Shown piece by piece: positions 17,509 to 25,308 of a stretch of DNA of 64,000 nucleotides. The position numbers and the translations under genes are program-made. The DNA comes from Bryobacterales bacterium (GTDB lineage Bacteria; Acidobacteriota; Terriglobia; Bryobacterales; Bryobacteraceae). The DNA is taken from positions 1-64,000 of the forward strand of contig PLDF01000349.1 of assembly GCA_003135055.1 (NCBI GenBank). The letters run 5' to 3'. The notes under the pieces are model-generated. The model saw only the letters and a program-made list of their open reading frames with translations, did no database searches and was not told where the DNA came from. Position 1 is the stretch's first letter; each line of letters starts with the position of its first letter.

Positions 17509-18294
17509 CGGCGAGCCGTATATAGCCCAGCCGTATACCAGCGGCATTACGAAAAGCGTGCTATCGACGCGGTCGAGGAATCCGCCGTGCCCCGGCAAAA
17601 TCGCGCCGCTATCCTTTACGCCCGCGCCGCGCTTCATCGCCGATTCGCACAGGTCGCCCAGTTGCCCCGCGGCGTTGGCGGCCGCGGTGAGCAGAATCGC
17701 TTCCGCAATGCCCACGTACGGCACGAAATGGACCAGATAGGCGCCGGCGATCAGGACCGCCGTGACCACGGAAGCCGCCGCGCCCTCCCACGATTTCTTG
17801 GGACTCACGCGCTCCGCCAGCCGATGCCGTCCGAAACTGCGGCCCACGTAAAACGCCCCGATATCGCCCACCCAGCTCACCAGCAGCGCGTACATCAGCC
17901 AGTGCGGGCCGATCCCATGCAGGCCCAGCGCACACTTCCAGGCGCCGAAGATGTAGACAATGCCGGTGACCAGCAGCGCCGTGCGCGGCAGCGCTTTCGC
18001 CAGATCGTCCGCGCGCAATGCGAATGCGAAAGCGATCAGCGCCGCCGCCAGCAGAATCAGCCACGCATCCCCGCGACACGCAGGGAATAGGTCGCAAAAC
18101 AGCAGCGCGGCGCCGGCGGCATAGCCCAGCGGACCGGGCGCGCCGAAGCCGTAAGCGGCCGCGATAGCGTCGTATTCGCGATAGCTGAGGAACGCCGCCG
18201 CCGCCAGCACCGCCGCGAAAACCCAATAGTTCGCCGCGAGCGTTACGTAAGCAACAATGGGAATCAGCGCCGCAGCGGTAATTACGCGCTTCAT
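17485..18294 (-). CDS. cdsA: Phosphatidate cytidylyltransferase
   Basis: A 269-residue polytopic inner-membrane enzyme that makes CDP-diacylglycerol from phosphatidate and CTP, the branch point of phospholipid synthesis. The family signature is near the C-terminus: SPKKSWEGAAASVV, then GQLGDLCESAMKRGAGVKDS and LPGHGGFLDRVDS. The ATG at 18294 overlaps the stop of uppS (ATGA), so the longer in-frame upstream extension is not used. The order uppS-cdsA is the conserved bacterial arrangement. The last residues (LLRTQGL) are encoded by sequence shared with the ADOP relic tail, so the original C-terminus may have been altered. Confidence 0.95.
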   Translation of the reverse strand: MKRVITAAALIPIVAYVTLAANYWVFAAVLAAAAFLSYREYDAIAAAYGFGAPGPLGYAAGAALLFCDLFPACRGDAWLILLAAALIAFAFALRADDLAKALPRTALLVTGIVYIFGAWKCALGLHGIGPHWLMYALLVSWVGDIGAFYVGRSFGRHRLAERVSPKKSWEGAAASVVTAVLIAGAYLVHFVPYVGIAEAILLTAAANAAGQLGDLCESAMKRGAGVKDSGAILPGHGGFLDRVDSTLFVMPLVYGWAIYGSPLLRTQGL

Positions 18295-19133
18295 GATTCG
18301 CGCAGCGCGGGCTGCAGCGACTCTTCGTTGATCGTGACGCCGGCCGGCAAGCCCCTTGGCGCGCTCAGCCCGCCATAGCGCCGGTCGCGCTTCTGGTATT
18401 CCAGCACGGCCAGCAGCAAATCGGTGCGCGTGAAATCGGGCCAAAGCGTCTCGGTAACGTATAACTCGGCGTAGGCGATCTGCCACAGCAGAAAATTACT
18501 GATGCGCATTTCGCCGGAGGTACGGATCAGCAGATCGGGGTCGGGGCACGACGCGGTATAGAGGCTGGTCGCGATCAGATCCTCGTCCATCTTCAGGGTG
18601 TGGATGCTGCCATCGAGGCGCGCCATGTCGAGAATGGAATTGACCGCGTCCACAATCTCCGCGCGCCCGCCGTAGTTGATCGCCAGATTCAGCACCATGC
18701 CGCGGTTGCTAAAGGTGGCGTCGATGGTGGCATCGAGCTCGCGCCGGACTTCGAGGGGCAGCGCATCCACACGGCCGATCACCTGCAACCGGATATCGTT
18801 CTTCTGCAGGGTGGGCAGCTCTTGCTTGAGGTAGTAACGGAGCAGCCGCCACAGCGTTTCCACTTCGTGCCGCGGGCGCTTCCAGTTCTCCACCGAAAAG
18901 GCGAAGAGCGTGAGGACCTTGACGCCCAGCCGGGCGCACGTTTCGGCGGTAACGCGCACCGGCGCCACGCCCGCTTTATGGCCCGCCACGCGAGGCAGGA
19001 AACGGCGGCCGGCCCAGCGGCCGTTGCCATCCATGATGATTGCGATGTGCTCGGGCAGGCGGGCGGGATCGATTGCACGGGCCAGCTCCGAGTCCTTATC
19101 TCCAGGCCGGAGCGATTCCAAAAGGGCCTTCAT
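18291..19133 (-). CDS. uppS: Isoprenyl transferase (undecaprenyl diphosphate synthase)
   Basis: A 280-residue cytoplasmic cis-prenyltransferase that makes the C55 lipid carrier for peptidoglycan synthesis. Motifs are in order: IAIIMDGNGRWAGRR with the catalytic Asp near residue 35, FAFSVENWKRP, NLAINYGGRAEI, and DLLIRTSGEMRISNFLLWQ near 220. The length is slightly above the usual 250 because of a longer N-terminus. It is translationally coupled to cdsA by a 4-base overlap. Confidence 0.97.
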   Translation of the reverse strand: MKALLESLRPGDKDSELARAIDPARLPEHIAIIMDGNGRWAGRRFLPRVAGHKAGVAPVRVTAETCARLGVKVLTLFAFSVENWKRPRHEVETLWRLLRYYLKQELPTLQKNDIRLQVIGRVDALPLEVRRELDATIDATFSNRGMVLNLAINYGGRAEIVDAVNSILDMARLDGSIHTLKMDEDLIATSLYTASCPDPDLLIRTSGEMRISNFLLWQIAYAELYVTETLWPDFTRTDLLLAVLEYQKRDRRYGGLSAPRGLPAGVTINEESLQPALRES

Positions 19134-19206
19134 GAAGTAATCATTTATAGTACAACATGGCTGCGGCGCGAACCGGCGTAGGCTAAACTTTGGAATGTAG
19201 CCTCGC

Positions 19207-19283
19207 GGGCGCGTAGCTCAGGTGGATAGAGCACCGGCCTTCTAAGCCGGTGGTCGCTGGTTCGAGTCCAGCCGCGCCTACCA
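19207..19283 (+). tRNA. tRNA-Arg (anticodon TCT)
   Basis: A 77-base cloverleaf. The acceptor arms are GGGCGCG/CGCGCCT, the anticodon arm CCGGC-CTTCTAA-GCCGG gives anticodon TCT, the T arm is GCTGG-TTCGAGT-CCAGC, and CCA is encoded at 19281-19283. Confidence 0.95.
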
Positions 19284-19762
19284 ACATTTCGCGCCATCCC
19301 TTCGCGCCTAAGGCCCCCGATAAGCTCCGGACTGCGTGGCTCTGGAACTGGTCCGGAAGTGTGTCGTCTGGCAAGCCGCAGGTCCCGCTTGCAGCCGCCG
19401 CTGAGTGAAAGGACTCACCGTGCTGAAGCTGTTTGCGACGGGCCGCGGCACAGGCGGGATGACTGCCGGCAATTAGCCGAATACGCGACATTTGTGGCCG
19501 AATATTGTGTCGATCCAGGGCTCCGGGTATGGAAGTGTTTGATTATCCGCCAATTGCTTGGAATTGCGAATAATCGACGCGCAGGATGGAGGCTGAAGGC
19601 GTAGCCAATGCTCAGACGATTCTTGATGCTCGGGATTCTCTGTTTGCCGTCGGCGACCAGTCCAGGCGGGGCTCAGACCGCCTTGCATCGATTTACCCGC
19701 GAAGTACCCCGAAGTCGTAAAATGTCATAGACCTGAAATGAAAACCGGAGACAATTACCTAG
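19284..19762. other. Gap without a supportable gene
   Basis: Open frames here are short or are antisense to the tRNA. I see no repeat family member and no clear promoter, apart from the GTG start region of the next gene. Confidence 0.5.
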
Positions 19763-21202
19763 GTGCATAAACTCATACCCGTAACTGCGCTCCTCATTCC
19801 CGCGGCTCTGCTGCTGAGTCAGGCGTCCGGTCCAACCGAAGGCGCTTTCCTGGAAAAGCCGTACCTGCAACTGGGCGATTCCCCGCAGCTCAAAACGGCG
19901 GAGAGTCTGGTACTGATGTGGCAAACCGCGGATACTCCGGTCGATTGGAAGGTGGAGGTTCGGGACGCGAACACCGCGAATTGGCGGGCCGCTGAAGCCC
20001 CCGCGGCGCAAACTATTGCCGTTCCGGGCATCCCGCCGCACCGGGTTTATCGCGCGCATCTCACGGGTCTCGCGCCGGGCCGGGAGTTTCACTATCGCGT
20101 ACTGAAATCGGGCCAGGCCGTTTTCGAATCCGCCGCCACCGCGCGAAAATCTTTCGATCAACCCTACCACCTGGTATTGTTTGGCGACTGCGCGGCCGGC
20201 ACGCCATCCCAGCGCGCGGTGGCCTACCGCGCCTCCCTTGAGAAACCCGACTTCATCTTTATTCCCGGCGACATTGTGTACAGCTACGGCCGCATCTCCG
20301 AATATCGCCAAAAGTTCTATCCCGTATACAACGCCGAGCAGTCCTCCGCGGACGTGGGAGCGCCGCTGCTGCGTTCCACGCCGTTTATCGCCGCGGTAGG
20401 CAACCATGACACGGCGCTCGGCAACTTTGAGAAATACGCCGACGCGCTGGCGTATTTCTTCTATTGGGATCAACCCATGAACGGGCCCATCGCCCCCGAA
20501 AACGCGCCGCGCGCCCGCCATGTTCTCACGGGCAATGAGGACGCCCAGCCCGCATTTCTCGACGCCGCCAAGCCGCGCTATCCGCGCATGGCTAGTTTTT
20601 CGTTCGACTATGGTAACGCCCACTGGACGGTCCTCGATTCCAACCCTTACATGGACTGGACGAATCCCGCTCTTCGCGACTGGGTCGCGCAAGATCTGGC
20701 TGCGGCGCGCGGAGCCACGTGGCGTTTTGTCGCCTTTCACCATCCCGGCTTCAACTCGTCGAAGACTCATTTCACGGACCAGTGGATGCGCGTCCTGTCG
20801 CCCGTATTCGAAGCCGGCCGCGTGGATATTGTTTTTGCCGGGCACGTACACAATTACCAACGCACTTTTCCGCTGCTGTTCGCGCCCATCCCGCAGCCCG
20901 GCGGCCAACTGATTGGCCCCAGAGGCGAAGTCGACGGCGAATATAAATTCGATAGGGACTTTGTGGACGGAATGTCCGCCGCCAAGCCCAAGGGCGTGAT
21001 TTATATTGTGAGCGGGGCCGGCGGCGCCGGTCTTTACGACGCCGCTCAGCAAGCCGATCCCAAGTCGTGGCAGCCCTTCACTTACAAATACGTTGCCGAC
21101 GAGCACTCGTTCAGCGTGATCGATGTGAAGGGCGGGACCTTGCATCTGAAGCAGATCTCGGAAAGCGGTAAAGAGGTGGATAGTTTCCAAATCGTCAAGT
21201 AG
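19763..21202 (+). CDS. Secreted purple acid phosphatase-like metallophosphoesterase
   Basis: A 479-residue protein with signal peptide VHKLIPVTALLIPAALLLSQ (GTG start). An N-terminal fibronectin-like domain (YRAHLTGLAPGREFHYRV) precedes a calcineurin-type metallophosphoesterase domain. The metal-binding blocks are in order: LVLFGDCAAG, FIPGDIVYSYG, AAVGNHDTA, VAFHHPGF and FAGHVHNYQR. This is the two-domain layout of purple acid phosphatases. It probably hydrolyses phosphate esters outside the cytoplasm; the substrate is unknown. It stands alone on its strand. Confidence 0.9.
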   Translation: MHKLIPVTALLIPAALLLSQASGPTEGAFLEKPYLQLGDSPQLKTAESLVLMWQTADTPVDWKVEVRDANTANWRAAEAPAAQTIAVPGIPPHRVYRAHLTGLAPGREFHYRVLKSGQAVFESAATARKSFDQPYHLVLFGDCAAGTPSQRAVAYRASLEKPDFIFIPGDIVYSYGRISEYRQKFYPVYNAEQSSADVGAPLLRSTPFIAAVGNHDTALGNFEKYADALAYFFYWDQPMNGPIAPENAPRARHVLTGNEDAQPAFLDAAKPRYPRMASFSFDYGNAHWTVLDSNPYMDWTNPALRDWVAQDLAAARGATWRFVAFHHPGFNSSKTHFTDQWMRVLSPVFEAGRVDIVFAGHVHNYQRTFPLLFAPIPQPGGQLIGPRGEVDGEYKFDRDFVDGMSAAKPKGVIYIVSGAGGAGLYDAAQQADPKSWQPFTYKYVADEHSFSVIDVKGGTLHLKQISESGKEVDSFQIVK

Positions 21203-21410
21203 CGCGCCGCTGCCGATCAGGCCGCCCGCCGGCTGGCCGTCGCGAATTCTTCCATCCCGGCGAGCGTCAGCCGCTCCAAATCGCTCATGCGAATTGTCGT
21301 TCATCCGCGGCATCCCGCAGTTTGGTTTCAGGCTCATCATGCATTAGACAATTCTCCGGCTTGCGCAAGCGGCGCCGGTTGGGTAAAGTGGAGGAGTTGG
21401 TCTTACCGCC

Positions 21411-21487
21411 GCGCCCGTAGCTCAGTTGGATAGAGCGTCTGGCTACGAACCAGAAGGTCGCATGTTCGAGTCATGCCGGGCGCACCA
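21411..21487 (+). tRNA. tRNA-Arg (anticodon ACG)
   Basis: A 77-base cloverleaf. The acceptor arms are GCGCCCG/CGGGCGC, the anticodon arm TCTGG-CTACGAA-CCAGA gives anticodon ACG, and CCA is encoded at 21485-21487. Its 3' 44 bases are repeated at 24059-24102, which suggests that it served as an integration site. Confidence 0.96.
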
Positions 21488-21676
21488 TTACAATCAAGAA
21501 CTCGGCGACAGCCGTCCGCCGAAATTGCGTACCGTGAGCGCAAATGTGGGTGGGCGGTTGGGTGGGTTGTTGATCTTCTGGCGATTAACAGATGGTCCGA
21601 CAATGCGGTTTTCAGAACTGGGGATGAGGCGCCGGCCATATGCCGTTGGCCCCTTTGGCGTGCTCGCTGGCCTGGG

Positions 21677-22126
21677 TTAGCCGCGATACTGGCCATACCA
21701 CGGATGATCGAGCGTCGGCAGGTAAGGCCAGTTCCCTTTTCCCGGCAGTGATCGCCGCGCCGTCTCGCACTCAGACTTCGTAAGAAACATCCCTCCCAAC
21801 TCGTTGCCGCCGTTGATCGCATAGAGGCGGTATTCCGATTTCGTCAGTTGGTCGTTGACAATCTTGAAAAAGGCATACGCCGCTCTTCCCCAGCTTTGAC
21901 CTTCATCATTCGGAACCTCGGGTGAGTAGATCAGATACTCCTGGTCACCGCATCGAACGACGTAGCTGGGCGCGTCGCTATCGACGACCTCCCGCACTTC
22001 CGCGGGCGGCGAGATATGCCGGCCGAGATCACGCGCCAGAGAATCATAGGCCTTCTTGATTCCGGCCTCCGCGAGATCCTCGGCGTCGAGGAAGAGCATA
22101 TTGTCGTAGTTGAGTGTGAAGGCCAT
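21677..22126 (-). CDS. Conserved hypothetical protein in the tRNA-bounded island
   Basis: A 149-residue soluble protein (MAFTLNYDNMLFLDAEDLAE, ending DHPWYGQYRG). It is balanced in charge, with no signal peptide and no recognised domain. The middle part (QEYLIYSPEVPNDEGQSWGR) and the C-terminal MFLTKSECETARRSLP look structured. It is the first gene after the tRNA-Arg and runs towards it. Cargo of the small integrated island is likely; the function is unknown. Confidence 0.6.
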   Translation of the reverse strand: MAFTLNYDNMLFLDAEDLAEAGIKKAYDSLARDLGRHISPPAEVREVVDSDAPSYVVRCGDQEYLIYSPEVPNDEGQSWGRAAYAFFKIVNDQLTKSEYRLYAINGGNELGGMFLTKSECETARRSLPGKGNWPYLPTLDHPWYGQYRG

Positions 22127-22225
22127 ATGACCCGGAGAGTATCACGGACATGACAGCACCGGCTTGTGCCCTGGCTTGTGCCCGGCGCCCTCATCGTGTC
22201 AGGATGGATTTGTCGGCAGGGCTGA

Positions 22226-22540
22226 ATGAAGAAGGAATACGTAAAGAAGCTTGAAGGCGCGTATCGTGTGGGGGAGACGCGTGTGTCCCTGGATTCCCTC
22301 GTCTTTCTCTTTCGCGAGGGAATGTCGGCCGAGAGCATGGTTGATTCCTACCCTGCATTGACCCTCGAGCAGGTGCACGGCGCGCTCGCGTTCTACCTCG
22401 CGAGCCAGAAGGAAATCGATGCGTACCTTATCGAAGGTCAGCGCGCCGCAGAGGTGCAACACCGCCAGTCGAGCCAAAAGAATGCCGAATTGATTGCGAA
22501 GCTCCAACGGGCACGCAATGCGAGTCAAATTCCAGGCTGA
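22226..22540 (+). CDS. DUF433 antitoxin-like protein
   Basis: A 104-residue protein. The DUF433 core is visible: YRVGETRVSLDSLVFLFREG, then SAESMVDSYPALTLEQVHGA and LAFYLASQKEIDAYL. DUF433 proteins are winged-helix-like and are typically encoded just before DUF5615 PIN-like proteins as predicted antitoxins. The C-terminal tail (QSSQKNAELIAKLQRARN) is charged and could wrap the toxin. It overlaps the next gene by 23 bases. Confidence 0.85.
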   Translation: MKKEYVKKLEGAYRVGETRVSLDSLVFLFREGMSAESMVDSYPALTLEQVHGALAFYLASQKEIDAYLIEGQRAAEVQHRQSSQKNAELIAKLQRARNASQIPG

Positions 22541-22868
22541 CGCCGATCTCGACGGCCGTATTCTGCGCGGGTTGCGAAGGGCGGCCCCCGAGATCGACAT
22601 TCGCACTGCCGCGGAGGCTGGCCTTACAGGTCTAAAGGATCCGGAAGTTCTGCGGATCGCCGCGGACTCAGGACGAATTCTTGTCAGCCAGGATCGGCGG
22701 ACGATGCCCGCACATTTCGCTCGCTTCACGTCTGACGCTCGAAGTCCCGGCGTTATTCTGTTACGCGAAGCGATTCCCATCTCGACGGCGATTGAAGAGC
22801 TCGTTCTAATCTGGAACGCGAGCGAAGCTGAAGAATGGGTCAACCGAATCGTGTGGATCCCGCTTTAA
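22518..22868 (+). CDS. DUF5615 PIN-like toxin candidate
   Basis: A 116-residue protein of the DUF5615 family, a degenerate PIN-like fold. It opens MRVKFQADADLDGRILRGLR, with the acidic D-A-D of the first active-site strand. RILVSQDRRTMPAHFARF supplies the second acidic site and the conserved DRRTMP. ILLREAIPISTAIEELVLIW closes the fold. A ribonuclease activity is inferred from the PIN relationship only. The ATG at 22518 lies inside the DUF433 gene, so the pair is translationally coupled. Confidence 0.85.
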   Translation: MRVKFQADADLDGRILRGLRRAAPEIDIRTAAEAGLTGLKDPEVLRIAADSGRILVSQDRRTMPAHFARFTSDARSPGVILLREAIPISTAIEELVLIWNASEAEEWVNRIVWIPL

Positions 22869-23040
22869 GAACTTCCCGTGCCGGTCGGAGAACGGTTTGC
22901 ACGCATGCCGGCTTTTCAAAAACGCTAACGCGACGTCCCTGCGTTGCCGAGTCAAGAGTTTTTATGGCACGATAGAGGTGAAGCCTTTTAGGTGAGGGCT
23001 TCTCGACCTCGGGGTCAACCAAAGAAGGAGCTTAAAGAAT

Positions 23041-23502
23041 ATGGCTATCGCCAAAGCATCGGAAATCGCCAGCTTCTTCCTCGCCTTCTCGCATGAGTGC
23101 GGTGATCCCATATCAAATCTCAAGCTGCAAAAGCTCTTGTACTATGCTCAGGCGTGGTGGCTCGCCATTGAAGACAAGCCATTGTTCGATGAGCCGATTG
23201 AAGCCTGGGTTCATGGCCCCGTCGTGCCGTCTGAATACCATCGATTCAAGGGCTGGGCTTGGAAGCCGATCGAAGACAATCCGGGAATGCCTGAGCTGGG
23301 CGCTGCGGTTCTGCTCCACCTTGAAGACGTGATGGATGTCTATGGAGTAATGACGGCTTACCAACTTGAGCTTTTGACGCATGAGGAAGATCCGTGGAAA
23401 CATGCACGCGCCGGCGTTGCGGCAGATGAACCTTCGAATGCGCCTATTTCTCAGGATTCGATGAAGATGTATTATCGCGCTCGCCTAAATGGGCAGAATT
23501 AA
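23041..23502 (+). CDS. Panacea-domain (DUF4065, SocA-like) antitoxin
   Basis: A 153-residue protein. The Panacea/DUF4065 signature is clear: ISNLKLQKLLYYAQAWWLAI near residue 25, then PLFDEPIEAWVHGPVVPSEY, and a final SQDSMKMYYRARL helix. Panacea proteins are known as versatile antitoxins that pair with unrelated toxin domains. The downstream gene overlaps it by 14 bases, the usual arrangement of a two-gene module, although classical pairs may have either order. It is probably expressed from the AT-richer stretch just upstream (22920-23030). Confidence 0.9.
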   Translation: MAIAKASEIASFFLAFSHECGDPISNLKLQKLLYYAQAWWLAIEDKPLFDEPIEAWVHGPVVPSEYHRFKGWAWKPIEDNPGMPELGAAVLLHLEDVMDVYGVMTAYQLELLTHEEDPWKHARAGVAADEPSNAPISQDSMKMYYRARLNGQN

Positions 23503-23989
23503 CCCAGGGCCACTTCCACACAAGATCGGAAAGATTCCGCAGCAGCGGTTCCCTGCGGACGACAATTTAACATTTTCCTTCAGGCATCTTGACCTCACTT
23601 CGAACGACAAATTCCACGTGAATCGATGTAAAGATGGATACCTCCCGAAGTTCCTTGAACGGCTGAAGAACTTGAACGGAATGCTTGCTAGCGAGTTGCA
23701 GCAAAACAAAACGAAAGCGCTTCGATGTCACCGCGTAGCTTGGGATGCGACATCCGAACCGGCTGGGTTCACCTGCCTTAATTCTCAGCTTCGCGACCTC
23801 CCCGCGTGGCAGTTTGAAATATCCGTGAACGAACATGGAAGAGTTCATGGATTCTTCCTTGATCGTACCTTTTTCATTGTCTGGATAGATCCTGAGCACC
23901 TGTTGTACGCCTGGGCGTTGTGCCGTGCCTTGGCTTCGCCGCCAACGTACCAATCGGACGGACCTCGGCGGAGACAGCGGACGGTATGA
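23489..23989 (+). CDS. Unrecognised partner of the Panacea antitoxin, toxin candidate
   Basis: A 166-residue soluble protein. The first 60 residues contain FSFRHLDLTSNDKFHVNRCK, and the second half has WQFEISVNEHGRVHGFFLD then FFIVWIDPEHLLYA, a beta-rich block. I cannot assign a catalytic family; the block recalls small RelE-like or nucleic-acid-acting folds, but this is weak. Its position, overlapping the Panacea gene by 14 bases on the same strand, makes it the natural toxin candidate. The last 20 residues (SPPTYQSDGPRRRQRTV) are basic and may be an add-on from the island border. Confidence 0.65.
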   Translation: MGRINPGPLPHKIGKIPQQRFPADDNLTFSFRHLDLTSNDKFHVNRCKDGYLPKFLERLKNLNGMLASELQQNKTKALRCHRVAWDATSEPAGFTCLNSQLRDLPAWQFEISVNEHGRVHGFFLDRTFFIVWIDPEHLLYAWALCRALASPPTYQSDGPRRRQRTV

Positions 23990-24058
23990 ACCGATCGTTG
24001 CCCGCAAGTCGCTGACAAGGGACAAGGGTGGAAGCGGGGGGACGGCGAGCCTTCGAAT

Positions 24059-24102
24059 TACGAACCAGAAGGCCGCATGTTCGAGTCATGCCGGGCGCGC
24101 CA
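24059..24102 (+). other. tRNA-Arg 3'-half repeat, att-like border
   Basis: Forty-four bases identical to 21444-21487 of tRNA-Arg(ACG) except for two substitutions. It begins within the anticodon loop and ends at CCA. No complete cloverleaf is possible here. It marks the far border of an element integrated at the tRNA gene; no integrase remains between the borders. Confidence 0.85.
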
Positions 24103-24228
24103 TAGTATCGGCAACGCAGTTCTTGGCGGTCTTGACCCAACCTCGACCGCTACTGAGCCAGCGTCGCCGTCAGATCCATGTAAACCCCCGTGTGGTCAAC
24201 GTCTGCCCGAGCGTCGTAAAATAACCCC

Positions 24229-25308
24229 GTGCCTCGCGCGCAGCTTCGGATCGCTACCGCCGCGGCGGTCTGCGCCGGCGTCGTCTGTGCGCTGGCCGCA
24301 ATAAAGCGCGCTCCCGCGATCATCCCTCACGTGGAAATCTCTCCTAACACGCTCTGGGCCGATGGCTATGACTCCGCCACTCTCACTGTTTCCCCGCCGG
24401 CCGGCGCACGCCCTCGCGTTTCGGTAATCGGCAATCCTCACATCGCCGTCGCCGGTCCCTTCGAACGCCGCGGCGCCGGTTGGACTTCCGAAATCCACGC
24501 GGGCGTTTTGCCGGGGACCATACAAATCCGCGTCGAATTCTCCGGCGCTGCGGCCGCGCGCGTCGTGTTTAACACGGCGTTTACCACGGCGCTTGCGGAG
24601 CGCGACGGCCGCGATGACGGCACGCCCGATTTTCTGCGCCTCGATAACGAACCGGCGCGCGCCGCCTTTCGGCGATGGTTCACCTATCTCGCCGAGGCGC
24701 AGTATTTCCAGCAGCCCGGCGCCCGGCCGGTGGAAATCGACGATTGCGCCGCGCTCATTCGCTACGCCTATCGCGAGGCCTTGCGCGCGCACGATGCCGC
24801 GTGGGCATCCGCGGCCCGTCTGCCCCTGGTTCCGGCGTTCGATTCACCAGGCAAGTACGAATATCCGTTCACCGCGCTCGGGGCTTCGTTATTTCGCGTG
24901 GCGCCCGGCCCATTCCGCGCGGCCGATTTATCCGCCGGGGCGCTCGCCCGGTTCGCCCAATTCGCCGACGCCAAAACCCTATGGCGCTTCAACACGCACA
25001 TGGTGAGCCGCAATCCGGACCGCGCCGACCCCGGCGACCTGCTCTTTTACCGGCAGCAACACGCCGAAGGCCCCGAGACTTTTCACAGCATGATCTTCCT
25101 GGGCGAAAGCCAGATCCATCCGGATCGCGCGCGCTACGTCCTCTATCACACCGGGCCGCAGAGTTCCGGTCCCGGCGAAATGCGGCGGCTCACGCTCGAC
25201 GAATTGCGCCGCTTTCCCGAAGCCGAATGGCGGCCCGATCCGGAAAATCCCAGATTCCTCGGCGTCTACCGCTGGAACATTTTAAGAAGCAGCGAGGCGA
25301 TTCCATGA
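24229..25308 (+). CDS. DUF1175 (YfaT-like) secreted protein
   Basis: A 359-residue protein with a GTG start and an N-terminal signal or anchor segment ([18 protein letters not shown]). An immunoglobulin-like domain ([20 protein letters not shown]) is followed by the DUF1175 domain. The latter contains [20 protein letters not shown] and [13 protein letters not shown], with a later FHSMIFLG, a Cys-His-Asp-like set typical of NlpC/P60-type folds. E. coli YfaT is the known relative, and it is also encoded next to an alpha-2-macroglobulin. The stop overlaps the start of the next gene (ATGA). Confidence 0.85.
   Translation: MPRAQLRIATAAAVCAGVVCALAAIKRAPAIIPHVEISPNTLWADGYDSATLTVSPPAGARPRVSVIGNPHIAVAGPFERRGAGWTSEIHAGVLPGTIQIRVEFSGAAAARVVFNTAFTTALAERDGRDDGTPDFLRLDNEPARAAFRRWFTYLAEAQYFQQPGARPVEIDDCAALIRYAYREALRAHDAAWASAARLPLVPAFDSPGKYEYPFTALGASLFRVAPGPFRAADLSAGALARFAQFADAKTLWRFNTHMVSRNPDRADPGDLLFYRQQHAEGPETFHSMIFLGESQIHPDRARYVLYHTGPQSSGPGEMRRLTLDELRRFPEAEWRPDPENPRFLGVYRWNILRSSEAIP

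Noticed and set aside
19183-19491. Minus-strand frame across tRNA-Arg(TCT) with an AAGLEPATTGLEGRCS-like product
   Set aside because: This is the familiar false protein made by translating a tRNA gene antisense.
21235-21310. Minus-strand MSDLERLTLAGMEEFATASR fragment
   Set aside because: Resembles the beginning of some transposase or integrase-like proteins, but 23 residues is too little to claim an element.
19673-21340. 555-codon frame opposite the phosphatase gene
   Set aside because: Shadow of a GC-rich gene; no domain, and the plus strand has full catalytic motifs.
21403-21822. Minus-strand frame across tRNA-Arg(ACG) with MTRTCDLLVRSQTL; also 23874-24140 across the tRNA copy
   Set aside because: Same antisense-tRNA artefact; the similarity between the two only reflects the duplicated tRNA half.
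24675-25304. N-terminal extension of the A2M frame
   Set aside because: The in-frame upstream part overlaps DUF1175; the signal peptide and ATGA overlap fix the start at 25305.
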